Below, piece after piece: positions 8,730 through 17,380 of a stretch of 64,000 nt of DNA. Each line of letters begins with the position of its first letter. Within the stretch, counting starts at the first letter, position 1. A model generated the notes under the pieces. The model was given only the letters and a program-made list of their open reading frames with translations, searched no databases and had not been told where the DNA came from. The position numbers were made by a program, and so were the translations under genes. Source of the stretch: CBDHDN01 sp965261585 (GTDB lineage: Bacteria > Pseudomonadota > Alphaproteobacteria > UBA6615). Where the stretch lies: positions 226,623 through 290,622 of the forward strand of contig CBDHDN010000064.1 in the NCBI GenBank assembly GCA_965261585.1. Direction: 5' to 3'.

Positions 8730-9056
8730 GTGGCCGAACTCCTCAACACGCTACTCGATCGGGGTGTCAACCTGATCGACACTGCGGCCTCTTACAGCGG
8801 CTCCGAAGCGGCGATCGGCGAGGCCATCGGTCACCGCCGCGACGACTATTTGCTGGTTTCGAAATGCGGTCAGGCTTTCGAAGACATCGAAGGTGCGGCC
8901 TGGTCGGCTGCGGCAATCGAGCAGACCGTGGAACGTACGCTACGGCGCCTCAATACCAACCATATCGATGTCGTTCTGCTGCATTCATGCGACCTGGCGA
9001 CCCTGAAAAAGGGCGAGGCCCTCGGCGCGCTGGTCAAGGCGCGCGATGCCGGTCCT
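8730..9056 (+). pseudogene. Aldo/keto reductase fragment
   Basis: The translation from a GTG at 8730 matches the middle of aldo/keto reductases: L-L-D-R-G-V-N-L-I-D-T-A with the catalytic Asp, the Y-S-G-S-E-A-A-I-G element with the Tyr position, V-S-K-C-G and H-I-D-V-V-L-L-H-S. The first barrel strand (about 30 residues) is missing upstream and the match stops abruptly at about 9056, before the G-x-x-R-x-I-G-V-S strand. Only about 110 of the usual 300 residues remain, so this is a remnant. The following 250 bp (9057-9312) contain no recognisable gene. Confidence 0.75.
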
Positions 9057-9312
9057 CTTCCCGCTCGCTCTACGCGCCGAGCGAAGGCATTATGGCGGCC
9101 GGCGCTATGCAAGATGACGTGGGTTGCTGCATCTCCTCGGACTCGCGAACGCCGCCGGATCCTGGGCCTGTACCAGGAAGCTCGTGGTCACGACGCCGCC
9201 TTTGATGCCGGCGCCCGCCAGGACGCCGCCCAACGTCGCCGCTGTCAGGGAGGGTTCGACAAGGAACGACAGAACTTGTGATAGACCCAGTCAGGACGTT
9301 GGCAACATCCTG

Positions 9313-9862
9313 CTTCTGGAGCACCTCAACGTCACGGTGCCCGACCAGGAGACGGCAACGACTTTCTACGTCACGGGGCTGGGATTTACGCGCGATCCAT
9401 ACATGATGGTCGGATCGGACAACATGTGGATCAACGTCGGCCGGCAGCAGTTCACATGCCGAAGGGGCCGCCGCAACGGTTCAGGGGAGTGGTCGGCCTG
9501 GTTGTGCCCGACATCGAGGCGCTAGAGGACAGGCTGTCCCGCGTGGCCGGCGCCCTCGAGGGAACCCTGTTCGGGTTCCGCTCGCGCAAGGACGTGATCG
9601 ACGTGACTGGTCCGTGGGGAAACACATTTCGGCTGCACGCGTCGGTGGCCGGGTTTTCCGGCGCGCTCGGCCTGGCCTATCTGGAGATGGCCGTACAGGC
9701 GGGGACGGCAAACGACATTGCGGCGTTTTATGAGCAATCGCTGCGAGCCCGGACATGGGTGCGCGACGTTGGATCGGGCAGCGCGCGCGGAGGTATGCGT
9801 TGGCCCCGGGCAGCGGCCCATCTATCGGGAGTCGGAGGGCGCCGCAGCCGATTACGACGGAT
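9313..9862 (+). pseudogene. VOC-domain gene, 5' part (frameshifted, IS-split)
   Basis: Start of a two-domain vicinal oxygen chelate protein (glyoxalase/bleomycin-resistance fold): L-L-E-H-L-N-V-T-V-P-D then F-Y-V-T-G-L-G-F. A one-base loss near 9456 shifts the frame (Q-F-T-C should read Q-F-H-M-P-K-G-P), and a second shift near 9770 precedes G-P-G-Q-R-P-I-Y. The gene is then cut by ISB copy 1 at 9863 within A-D-Y-D-G. It continues at 12879-13138. With two frameshifts plus the insertion, the gene is dead. Confidence 0.8.
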
Positions 9863-10026
9863 GTAGCGCACCCGGTTCCTTGGACACAAGTTTGTCTCAC
9901 GCGGCGGGCCTGATTGAGATCGCGGCGTGCCACGCCTGACGAGCTTGAGCGGGGCTCAGGTAGCCGTTCTTTTCGACGATCCACTGCGGAACCTGTCAAC
10001 GACTTTAAGACACCGACGGTTTCTAT

Positions 10027-11028
10027 TTACTGACTCGTTTCTCCTGTTGTGGAAGTGGCGGGTGGGTTGATCCAGACGGCTTCGGGAAGCGGGGCGGGTT
10101 TCGGGGTGCCGTGGACGAAGCGTTCGGGGTGAAGGGCCCAGGCGGCTTGCAGGGTACGTCCGCGCTGAGCCAGCACATCCGGTGCCCGGTGATGATGGAC
10201 ATCATCGGGGGTGAGCATCGCGATCCCGGCATGGCGGTGCTCGGTGTTGTACCAGGGGAAGAACGACCGGCAGAAGGCGACGGAGGCGGTAACGTCTTCG
10301 AAGCGCCCAGGGAAGCCGGGGTGATACTTCAGGGTCTTGAACTGCGCTTCGGAGAACGGGTTGTCATCGCTGACCTGGGGGCGGCTCAGAGAGCGGGTGA
10401 CCCCGAGGTCGGCGAGGAGTTGGGCGGTACACTTGCTGGTCATCGGCGCGCCGCGGTCCGAATGCAGGGTGAGCACCTGGGGCTCGATGCCTTGCTTGAG
10501 ACAGGTTTCCTCGATCAGCGTCGCGGCGAGCGCGGCGTTCTCCCGATCGGCAACCATCCAGCCCACGACGCAGCGGCTGAAGATGTCGAGCAAGACATAG
10601 AGGTAGAAGGACGTCCAGCGTTTGGGCCCCCGGAGCCGGGTGATATCCCAGGACCAGGTCTGGTTGGGGCCCGTGGCCACCAGCTCGAGCTTGGTGTAGC
10701 AGGGATGACTGCGCTGATTGCGCCGCTCTCGCACCGGCTGGTTCGCGGCCAGGATCCGGTACATCGTGCGCTCGGCGCACAGATACTGGCCTTCATCGAG
10801 CAGCGTCGCGACGACCTCGGCCGGTGACCGGTCGACGAAGCGCGGGCTGGCGAGCACGTCGAGGACGTGCGCGCGTTCGGACGCACACAGGGCCCGGGCG
10901 GGCGTAGGACGGGGCTGCTGATGCCCGGGAGCGGGCCTCTGACGACGGTAGAAGGAAGCCCGTGGCACCCCCAGCGCTCGGCACGCCGGCGCCACGCCGA
11001 CCTGCGATGCGAGCGGCTGGACGGCCAT
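10027..11028 (-). CDS. ISA OrfB integrase (copy 1)
   Basis: 333-residue IS3-family catalytic protein. HTH-like N-terminus with G-V-P-R-A-S-F-Y-R-R; integrase core with first Asp in S-W-D-I-T-R-L near residue 128, second in L-H-S-D-R-G-A-P near 190 and Glu in N-P-F-S-E-A-Q-F-K-T-L-K near 226. Its start overlaps the orfA stop (TGATG). Differs from copy 2 at only a few residues, for example Leu versus Pro in Y-T-K-L/P-E. Reading frame intact. Confidence 0.9.
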   Translation of the reverse strand: MAVQPLASQVGVAPACRALGVPRASFYRRQRPAPGHQQPRPTPARALCASERAHVLDVLASPRFVDRSPAEVVATLLDEGQYLCAERTMYRILAANQPVRERRNQRSHPCYTKLELVATGPNQTWSWDITRLRGPKRWTSFYLYVLLDIFSRCVVGWMVADRENAALAATLIEETCLKQGIEPQVLTLHSDRGAPMTSKCTAQLLADLGVTRSLSRPQVSDDNPFSEAQFKTLKYHPGFPGRFEDVTASVAFCRSFFPWYNTEHRHAGIAMLTPDDVHHHRAPDVLAQRGRTLQAAWALHPERFVHGTPKPAPLPEAVWINPPATSTTGETSQ

Positions 11029-11516
11029 CAGCAGTCCTTCCCGTGTTCGAGGCTGAATCCCAGCAGCCCGGCAACTTTTCCCTGGACGTCCAGGATCGTA
11101 TGGGCGGTGTGCAGCTCCTTCTCCAGCCGAGCCACTTTCGCCTCGAGCTCGTGCACCTTCGCGCTGAGGGGGTTGCGCTCGGCGGGCTTCCGACCGCGTT
11201 TGCTCGGGGTCAGGCCTTGAAGCGACCCCTCACGCCGCGCCCTGCGCCATTCCGTCAGATGGGAGCTGTACAGCCCCTCGCGGCGAAGCAGCCGGCCCAC
11301 CTCGCCGGGCTGCGTGCAGCTCTCTGCCTCCTCCAGAATCCGCAGTCGATACTGCGCGGTGAACTTGCGCCTCTTCGGCTTGGCCACGACCTCCGGGTCC
11401 GGCGTTGGCCGCGCGTGGCTGGCTCCGGCCCCGGGGGCCTCGTCGCGACGCTCCTCGACCCCCAGGGCCGGAGCGTCCATCTCTTGCAATGTCATCGATT
11501 CTCTCTCTGCGGTCAT
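11028..11516 (-). CDS. ISA OrfA (copy 1)
   Basis: 162-residue OrfA with an unusually long acidic/proline-rich leader, then K-R-R-K-F-T-A-Q-Y-R and a helix-turn-helix region ending in S-H-L-T-E-W-R, a basic linker and a heptad-like leucine region (V-H-E-L-E-A-K-V-A-R-L-E-K-E-L) typical of the dimerisation helix of IS3 OrfA proteins. Coupled to orfB by a one-base overlap. Confidence 0.87.
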   Translation of the reverse strand: MTAERESMTLQEMDAPALGVEERRDEAPGAGASHARPTPDPEVVAKPKRRKFTAQYRLRILEEAESCTQPGEVGRLLRREGLYSSHLTEWRRARREGSLQGLTPSKRGRKPAERNPLSAKVHELEAKVARLEKELHTAHTILDVQGKVAGLLGFSLEHGKDC

Positions 11517-12401
11517 TGGTATTCACCTCCACCGCCCTACAGTAATTCCAAGGGGGCCGGTGTCTCAGTGAGGTTGGCAGAGAGGGCTGGGCATTGTAGA
11601 GTTCGACGAAGTCGCGGACGGCGTCCCGCAGCTCCGCGATGTTGCGGTAGATGCGACCATGGATGGTCTGTTCCTTCAGCGTGCGATTGAACCGCTCGGC
11701 GACGCCGTTGGTCTGGGGCTCGGCGACGAAGGCGTAGGACGGCTGGATGCCCCAGAACTTGATCTGGTTGGTGAAGTGGTCCGACAGATACTGGGAGCCG
11801 TGATCCATCCGCAAGGCCAGCCCCCGAGCCGCGCCGGCCGCGGTCGAGCCATACAGCCCGGCAAGCCCCATGGAGATCGGCTGCAGGGCGGCGAAGCGGT
11901 CGCCGCGCTTGCAGACATGCCAGCCGACACACTCGGCGTTCCAATGCTCGACGGCGGTAAAGATCCAGCCTCAGCCGTCGTCCACCGTGAACACCCGAAC
12001 GCCATCGGTGCCCCACATGAGGTTCGGGGCATGAGTGATGATCTCACCGTCATGGGGATTGCCGCCACGGCGGCGGCAGCGATGGGGCGAGAGCAGATTG
12101 TTCTCGCGCATCAGGCGGAGCACCCGCTTGCGGGCAACCCGGATGTCGCGACAGACCCGAAGCCGAGCCCAGACCTTGCGGTAGCCCTCGCCCTCCCAGG
12201 GCGATGCCTCCAGGTCGGCTTCGATCGCCACCAGCAGCGCCTGGTCCGAGATCGCGGGCTTCGGTCCCCGACGCTTTGCCGGCGGCTGCTCGGCGTGCTG
12301 GCCGGAGGTCATGGCGTAGAACGAGGAGCGGGCCATGCCCCAGGCGGCGCAGACCCGCCGCAGGCCGTAGGCCAGACCCGTGCCGGGCGAGGTGGCGGCA
12401 C

Positions 12402-12833
12402 TCATCGCCGCGACCTCCGCCGCCCCAAAGGGCCGAAGGTCTCCGTCTTGGCCTCCAGCAGTTCCACCTGCATGGTCAACTCTCCGATCCGCTTCATGGC
12501 GCTATCCAGTTCCGCCTGCACCGGATCGCCCTTGCGTTGCTTGAGCGAGGCGTCGATCCCGCCGATCGCTTTCTCACGCCACTGCTCGAGCCGGAAGATC
12601 TCTACGCCCAACTGGCGCGACAGAAGTTGCACCGGCTCGTCACGCAAAAGCCGCAGAACGACCTCACGCTTGCGCGCCACCGTCCATCGCTGGCCAAGTC
12701 CCAGCGGGCCTGCCGGCAAAGCCTGGCCTGGGGAAAACGTGGCCGAGCCAAGCTCGCCCGCATTTACCACAGGCCCATCAACAGCAACTTTCTTCTCAAA
12801 ATTATCGGTCATGTTCCGGTCCTCCTTGGACAC
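12402..12833 (-). CDS. ISB OrfA (copy 1)
   Basis: 143 residues (a shorter start at 12812, M-T-D-N-F-E-K-K, is equally possible and is the only start in copy 3). Contains R-K-R-E-V-V-L-R-L-L, a helix-turn-helix with L-S-R-Q-L-G-V-E-I-F-R-L-E-Q-W, and a coiled-coil C-terminus. Overlaps orfB by 4 bp (ATGA). Intact although its orfB partner is broken. Confidence 0.85.
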   Translation of the reverse strand: MSKEDRNMTDNFEKKVAVDGPVVNAGELGSATFSPGQALPAGPLGLGQRWTVARKREVVLRLLRDEPVQLLSRQLGVEIFRLEQWREKAIGGIDASLKQRKGDPVQAELDSAMKRIGELTMQVELLEAKTETFGPLGRRRSRR

Positions 12834-12878
12834 TTCGATTAAGCCAATTCTGTGTCCAAGGAAATCGGGTCCGACTCA

Positions 12879-13138
12879 CCGATTACGACGGACACCACAT
12901 CGCGATCTACGTGGCCGACTTCTCGGGCCCCTATGAATGGTTGATAGAGAGAGGGCTCGTGATGGTGGAGGACAATGACCATCAATACAGGTGCCAGGAC
13001 CTCGTGCCGCCGCACGGCGGACGCGCCATCTGGACCATGGAGCACGAGATCAGGAGCCTGCATCATCCCCACTGGAATCGCTGGCTCGTCAACCGCGCCG
13101 GCCCCGATCGGCTCGGCGGTTTGCGTCTATCGCCTTAG
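12879..13138 (+). pseudogene. VOC-domain gene, 3' part
   Basis: Continuation of the gene begun at 9313, after the ISB insertion. Translation T-D-Y-D-G-H-H-I-A-I-Y-V-A-D-F-S-G-P resumes at the 14-bp duplicated site and runs through E-H-E-I-R-S-L to a natural stop at 13138. It holds the second half of the C-terminal VOC domain. If one copy of the duplicated 14 bp and the IS are removed, the frame A-A-D-Y-D-G-H-H-I-A-I is restored, although the two upstream frameshifts would remain. Confidence 0.78.
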
Positions 13139-13237
13139 CCTGAGGACCCGGCAGCCAATGCCTGCGCCCGCGTGGCGCTTTTCCGTGGCGACGCGCGCGG
13201 CACGGCGCCGCCTTGCAGATCTTCACTTTTTGACCCA

Positions 13238-14119
13238 ATGAGTGGCACTACGGCGCGGGCCCGCGGCACGAATAATGCCCGCGGCATTCTGTTTATGGTC
13301 GTGGCCTTCTTCGTGTTCCCGCTCCTGGATGCCCAATCGAAGTATCTGAGCCAGCACCTACCCGTGCTGCAGATTGCTTGGGCCCGGAATTTCGGGCTCC
13401 TCGTCGTTGTGGCCGTCGCGTTCTGGCCGCGGCATGGCCGGGCCTTGCTGCGCAGCAGCCGGCCGGGATTGCAGCTGCTGCGCGGTGTAATGGTCGTATT
13501 GTCGACGGTCCTGTTTCTGACCGCCCTCCACTTCGTGCCACTGGCCGAGGTGGTCGCGGTGAGCTTTGTCGCGCCCTTGGTTGTGACGGCCTTGAGTGGC
13601 GTATTGCTCAAGGAGCGCGCGGGTGCCCGCCGTTGGATCGCGGTGTTCGTGGGGTTCGCCGCCACAGTGATTATTATTCGGCCCGGCCTGGGTGTAATAC
13701 ACCCGGCGGCCTTCCTGGTGCTTGGCGCGACCTCGTTGTTTGGGCTGTACCAGATCGTGGCGCGCTTCCTGAGCGACACCGACGATGCTAGCACAACGCT
13801 ATCCTACACCGCGATCACTGGTGCGATCCTACTGACGCTCGTCGTGCCGTTCGTCTGGGTCTGGCCCGCCTCGCCACTTGACGCAGCGATGCTGGCGGGC
13901 CTTGGCCTGTGGGCCGCAGCTGGTGAGTTTGCCGTGATCAAGGCCTTCGAAGCTGCGCCGGGTGCGGTCGTCGCGCCGTTCCAGTACACATCGATCGTAT
14001 GGGCGACGTTCTATGGCTTCGTCTTGTTCGCCGATCTGCCCGACGCTTGGACCCTCGTCGGCGCGGCCATCCTAATCGCCTCAGGGCTGTATACTCTCCG
14101 CCGTGAGTCCCGCACGTGA
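13238..14119 (+). CDS. EamA-family (DMT) transporter
   Basis: 293-residue inner-membrane protein with about ten predicted transmembrane helices in two EamA repeats (drug/metabolite transporter superfamily). The start at 13238 is chosen because upstream codons have no family match. Repeat 1 holds L-L-D-A-Q-S-K-Y-L-S-Q-H-L-P-V near residue 30 and the P-L-A-E-V-V-A-V-S-F-V-A-P pattern near 105; repeat 2 has A-P-F-Q-Y-T-S near 245. These proteins export or import small metabolites; the substrate cannot be predicted. Appears intact and stands alone between the split VOC gene and a frameshifted gene. Confidence 0.86.
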   Translation: MSGTTARARGTNNARGILFMVVAFFVFPLLDAQSKYLSQHLPVLQIAWARNFGLLVVVAVAFWPRHGRALLRSSRPGLQLLRGVMVVLSTVLFLTALHFVPLAEVVAVSFVAPLVVTALSGVLLKERAGARRWIAVFVGFAATVIIIRPGLGVIHPAAFLVLGATSLFGLYQIVARFLSDTDDASTTLSYTAITGAILLTLVVPFVWVWPASPLDAAMLAGLGLWAAAGEFAVIKAFEAAPGAVVAPFQYTSIVWATFYGFVLFADLPDAWTLVGAAILIASGLYTLRRESRT

Positions 14120-14293
14120 GCATCTTGTGCGGCTGACTGCTGCCCACGCTTAAGGGCTGCGTTTCAGGAAGGCACAGCTCTTACCGCGCCGCGTCTCCGA
14201 CAGAACCTCTCCGCCGATGCATTTGCCGCGGTTAAGCAGGCAATGTAACGTCGGACCATACGGTCCCGCTCATGAGTACAAATAGATAATCCT

Positions 14294-14717
14294 ATGGACC
14301 GCATCATTCTTAGCCCCGAGGACCGGCGGTACGCCGAAGAGTTTCGGGCCAGTCCGTTCGGGCCGCACAGTCCGCGTCTGCAGCAAATCGTCAATGTCTT
14401 TCGCGCCGGACCGGCCAAGGGAAAATTCGTCCTGATCGCCACCTCGCCGCACCGAGAGTGGGCCTTGGGCCGGCTCACGGGTGAGCGCGCTTGCCTGCTG
14501 GTCGAGGTGTTCGAGGGCTGCACCTTTACGAGCCTGGTGGAGGCCGAGTGGGAGGTCTTCAAGCTCCGCTGGGTGGCGAACGGGGGCCCGGCGCTGGACG
14601 GGGAGACGCTGCCGGAGAGGCGCGCTGCCCCACAACGGCTACGACAACAGCGTCTCGCGCATCACCGACAACGTCCTCAGGCGCTTTGCGTCGGGCGGCT
14701 CGTCGCCCTCGCGCTGA
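14294..14717 (+). pseudogene. Hypothetical protein, frameshifted
   Basis: The N-terminal frame (from 14294) reads M-D-R-I-I-L-S-P-E-D-R-R-Y and continues for about 108 residues through P-H-R-E-W-A-L-G-R-L and E-W-E-V-F-K-L-R-W. Near 14620 the sensible frame switches by one base to a segment reading A-L-P-H-N-G-Y-D-N-S-V-S-R-I-T-D-N-V-L-R-R-F, ending at 14717. Together they would give a soluble protein of about 140 residues. I do not recognise the family with confidence. The shift could be a real mutation or a sequencing error. Confidence 0.6.
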
Positions 14718-15139
14718 GACGGCGCTCGCCGCATTGTTGTGGCGTCGTTTCCGTCGCCGCTTCCAGATCGGATTCGCTGTTTTTGAGTCCAGCTCGTCGA
14801 CCAAGCGCTGAAGTTCCTCGCCTCAGATGACGAGAATGCCGATGACGCCCTATGTCATCGGTGCGGTAGGGTTGAGCCGGCGGGCGCCGGGCTCACGGCA
14901 CTTGCCGAACGGCCGTCTTCTCGTACCCGATTGCGTCTCGGCGAGGTCTCGGATGCACCGAGCGCCACATCCCAAGCCGCCAGACCAAGTGAAATGGCTC
15001 CGTGTCCGATCGATGTTCGATTGTGCTACCGTTTTCGGTGGTGGGAGGAGCCATGAGGGAAATCCCGGCTAACGCTTGGGGTACCAAGCGTTAGGATCAG
15101 ACCACTAGGCTCGACGGATACGGCATCAGGGGGGCAGCC
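14718..15139. other. Non-coding stretch with possible IS end and hairpin
   Basis: No convincing gene in these 420 bp. It contains a near match to the IS1380-a end (TGAGGGAAATCCCGGCT at 15054-15070 compared with TGTGAGAAATCCGGGCT) immediately followed by a perfect inverted repeat. This could be a solo end of a lost IS1380-type element; the evidence is weak. Confidence 0.4.
15071..15092. promoter_or_regulatory. Perfect 9-bp inverted repeat upstream of amidohydrolase
   Basis: AACGCTTGG-GGTA-CCAAGCGTT: two perfect 9-bp arms around a 4-bp loop, 48 bp before the amidohydrolase start. It could be a dimeric repressor operator or an RNA hairpin; no T-run follows, so a terminator is less likely. Confidence 0.5.
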
Positions 15140-16003
15140 ATGCCGGCATTTCCGATTGTCGATACGCACGTCCATCTGTGGGATCCCGCCGCGCTGCCGA
15201 TCCCGTGGGTGGAGAAGGTGCCGCAGCTGAAGCGGCCCCATCTGGTCGCCGAATTCGACGCCGCCCGCGGCCCGGTCGCGGTCGACGCGATGGTGTTCCT
15301 GGAGGTCGGCGCGGCGCCGGCCGCGCGGCTCGACGAGGCCCGCTGGGTCGCCGGCATCGCCGCGGCGGAGCCGCGCCTCAAGGGCATGGTCGCCGCGGCG
15401 CCGCTGGAGAACGGCACGGCAGTCGAGGACCATCTGGCGCAGCTCGCCGAGCACGAGATCCTGCGCGGCATCCGCCGGCTGATCCAGGACGAGCCCGACG
15501 TCGCGTTCTGCGTCCGGCCCGATTTCATCGCCGGCGTCCGGCGGCTCTCCAAGTTCGGCCTGTCGTTCGACATCTGCATCTACCACCCCCAGGCGGCGAA
15601 CGCAGTGGAGCTCGCACGGCAATGCCCCGACGTGCAGTTCATCCTCGACCACATCGGCAAGCCCGCCATCAAGGACGGCCTGCTCGACCCGTGGCGCCGG
15701 CACATCACGGCGCTGGCCGCGCTGCCCAACGTCCACTGCAAGATCTCCGGCATGACGACCGAGGCCGACCACGCCAACTGGACGCGCGACGACCTGCGCC
15801 CCTATTTCGACCACGTCATCGGCGCCTTCGGCTTCGACCGCATCATGTTCGCCGGCGACTGGCCGGTCGCGACCCTGGCGACCGACTATCCGCGCTGGGT
15901 CGAGACCGTCGAATGGGCGGTCGCCGGCTGCTCGGACGACGAGCTGCGCAAGCTGTTCCGCGACAATGCGATCCGCTTCTACCGGCTGGACGAGGCGACG
16001 TGA
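15140..16003 (+). CDS. Amidohydrolase 2 family lactonase-like protein
   Basis: 287-residue metal-dependent TIM-barrel hydrolase (COG3618 type, relatives include L-fuconolactonase and L-rhamnono-gamma-lactonase). The N-terminal strand carries D-T-H-V-H-L-W (metal ligands), a central I-L-D-H-I-G-K-P holds another His ligand near residue 173, and F-A-G-D-W-P-V supplies the catalytic Asp near 236. Cytosolic. A GGGGGGC stretch upstream is a poor ribosome site, but the ATG at 15140 gives the standard N-terminus. The stop TGA overlaps a GTG start of a broken DUF924 gene, showing a former operon. Likely opens a sugar lactone, fitting the sugar-acid theme of the neighbourhood; the exact substrate is unknown. 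Confidence 0.85.
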   Translation: MPAFPIVDTHVHLWDPAALPIPWVEKVPQLKRPHLVAEFDAARGPVAVDAMVFLEVGAAPAARLDEARWVAGIAAAEPRLKGMVAAAPLENGTAVEDHLAQLAEHEILRGIRRLIQDEPDVAFCVRPDFIAGVRRLSKFGLSFDICIYHPQAANAVELARQCPDVQFILDHIGKPAIKDGLLDPWRRHITALAALPNVHCKISGMTTEADHANWTRDDLRPYFDHVIGAFGFDRIMFAGDWPVATLATDYPRWVETVEWAVAGCSDDELRKLFRDNAIRFYRLDEAT

Positions 16004-16089
16004 CGACGATCGACGAGGTGCTGCGGTTCTGGTTCGACTAAGCCGGGCCGAAACGCTGGTACACTGCGCTCCCCTCAGGGCTACGATGA
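16000..16089 (+). pseudogene. DUF924 protein stub
   Basis: Beginning of a DUF924 gene: a GTG at 16000 overlaps the amidohydrolase stop and gives D-E-V-L-R-F-W-F-D, then a TAA replaces the Glu normally found before A-G-P-K-R-W-Y-T, which follows in the same frame. Homology ends after about 24 codons. Nonsense mutation plus deletion of the remaining roughly 160 residues. Confidence 0.78.
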
Positions 16090-16251
16090 GCCAGAAATCC
16101 TCCCTTGTTCAATCAGCCAAATCTGTCTCATGGGCGCTGACGTCAGACAGCCCCAGATCGCCAGCACCGCCGCCCCGGCACGCCTTGCGCGGGTACGCTC
16201 GGCCTGGCATGCTTTCCGTTTCTCGGCGATTGGCGCGGAAGGACAGTAACC

Positions 16252-17190
16252 ATGGACTCCACGGTGGCGGTCGCCGCAGGCGCGCGAGCGGACCTCTTGG
16301 AGCATGGCTATGTGGTCCTTGAGGGGCTGATCAGCGCCGACGAGTTGACGCGGCTGCGGGTCTGCCTCGAAGGGCTGATGGCGCGAGAGCGTGCCGAGCC
16401 TTTCGAGCCCGGCGACGGCCCGGCCTATACGGGAGAGGACGAGCAGGCCACGCGCTTTGCCCAAAGGAGCTGGTCCAGGGTCTCCGTTGCCGAGCAGGAG
16501 CGCCTGCGGCGGCGCATGCGCCACACGCGGGCGGAGAACTTCGACACGCCGTGGCCGGTCGGCATCGCCGAGGTCTGCGGCTGCTTTCGTCACTTCCCGA
16601 CGCTCTACGACGACGATCGCTCGCAGCGCGTCTTTAACCTGATCAACAAGCTGCCGGAGTTCGCGGTGCTGGTCGAGCACCCGGTCATGCTCGCGCTGAT
16701 GTCGGCGCTGCTGGGCGGCGACTGCATCCTCCTCGACGTCAGCGCCTCGAGCGTCGGGCCCGATACGCAAGGCGGTGACCTGCACGTCGATTCGCCGATC
16801 ACGTACATGGCCGAGCCGCTGCCCGACGTGACGCTCAGTATCCAAGCCGTGTGGATGCTGACCGACTTCACGGTCGAGAATGGCGCCAGCCGTGTGGTGC
16901 CGGGCACTCATCGCTCTCGCCGCAAGCCGGACCGGCCGCACCGGGATGACGAGGTTGTGCTGACCGGCCCGGCCGGCTCCGTCGCCGTCTGGCTGTCGCA
17001 GTCCTGGCATCGACATGGGCCCAACGCCAGCGGTTCGGCGCGTCCGGGCGTCATTTGCCAATACGGCCGGTCGTGGGTGAAGCCGTTCGTTGACCTACAC
17101 TCGCCGCTGACGGCGGAGACGGCCCCACTGTTCTCGCCGCGCCTGCGCTACATGATGGGTTGCGGTTCCACCGCGCCGGTGCGCGGCTGA
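16252..17190 (+). CDS. Phytanoyl-CoA dioxygenase (PhyH) family protein
   Basis: 312-residue Fe(II)/2-oxoglutarate-dependent oxygenase of the PhyH fold. The N-terminus L-L-E-H-G-Y-V-V-L-E-G-L is the usual family opening. The iron ligands are His and Asp of D-L-H-V-D-S-P near residue 178 and the distal His of S-W-H-R-H-G-P-N near 249; Arg in S-A-R-P-G-V about ten residues later would bind 2-oxoglutarate. The central P-G-T-H-R-S is the expected strand. Such enzymes hydroxylate small molecules or natural products; the substrate is not predictable. Complete, and transcribed in the same direction as the amidohydrolase. Confidence 0.88.
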   Translation: MDSTVAVAAGARADLLEHGYVVLEGLISADELTRLRVCLEGLMARERAEPFEPGDGPAYTGEDEQATRFAQRSWSRVSVAEQERLRRRMRHTRAENFDTPWPVGIAEVCGCFRHFPTLYDDDRSQRVFNLINKLPEFAVLVEHPVMLALMSALLGGDCILLDVSASSVGPDTQGGDLHVDSPITYMAEPLPDVTLSIQAVWMLTDFTVENGASRVVPGTHRSRRKPDRPHRDDEVVLTGPAGSVAVWLSQSWHRHGPNASGSARPGVICQYGRSWVKPFVDLHSPLTAETAPLFSPRLRYMMGCGSTAPVRG

Positions 17191-17380
17191 GCCGGCGCGT
17201 CGTCGAAGCGGCCGCCGATCCTGCCATACGTCCCCATCTGCGCGACCGCGGCCGGCAAGCGGGCGGGCGGGCAGCGCCGTTATTCGCCGCCGCGGGTGCA
17301 TTCGGGGTGCCGGCCCCAAATGCCGAGCACGAGATCAAGAGCGTTGAGCGGCGCCGCCGCGCGACATCTTCAACCGCCTG

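Larger units (their letters stand above)
9987..11586 (-). mobile_element. ISA copy 1 (IS3 family)
   Basis: 1600-bp element inserted into ISB copy 1. The boundaries follow from comparison with the uninterrupted ISB copy 2: left CGGAACCTGTCAAC at 9987, right GGTTGGCAGAGAGGG ending 11586, with CTG duplicated on both sides (9984-9986, 11587-11589). Imperfect terminal inverted repeats share the core CTGTCAAC/GAGACACCG. Two further copies are at 29574 and 63386, all in the same orientation. Confidence 0.9.
9898..12405 (-). pseudogene. ISB OrfB, copy 1 (nonsense mutation and ISA insertion)
   Basis: Integrase-core transposase equal to the intact 301-residue OrfB at 31438-32343, but inactive. Reading from 12405, the frame stops at 11971: the Trp codon after V-D-D-G in the intact copy is TGA here (one-base change). 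The rest, including M-D-H-G-S-Q-Y and the E-R-F-N-R-T-L-K-E region, runs on to E-L-Y-N-A-Q and is interrupted there by ISA copy 1; the last 25-30 codons lie at 9898-9986. Confidence 0.88.
9863..12878 (-). mobile_element. ISB copy 1 (IS3 family), carrying ISA copy 1
   Basis: IS3-type element with ends TGTAGCGCACCCGGTTCC (9863-9880) and an imperfect complement finishing at 12878 (G-A-C-T-C-A end; shared core ACCCGNTTCCTTGGACACA). It is flanked by 14-bp direct copies CCGATTACGACGGA (9849-9862 and 12879-12892). It is split by ISA copy 1 at 9987-11586, which lies between CTG duplicates, and its orfB also has a premature stop, so this copy cannot move on its own. Confidence 0.85.
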
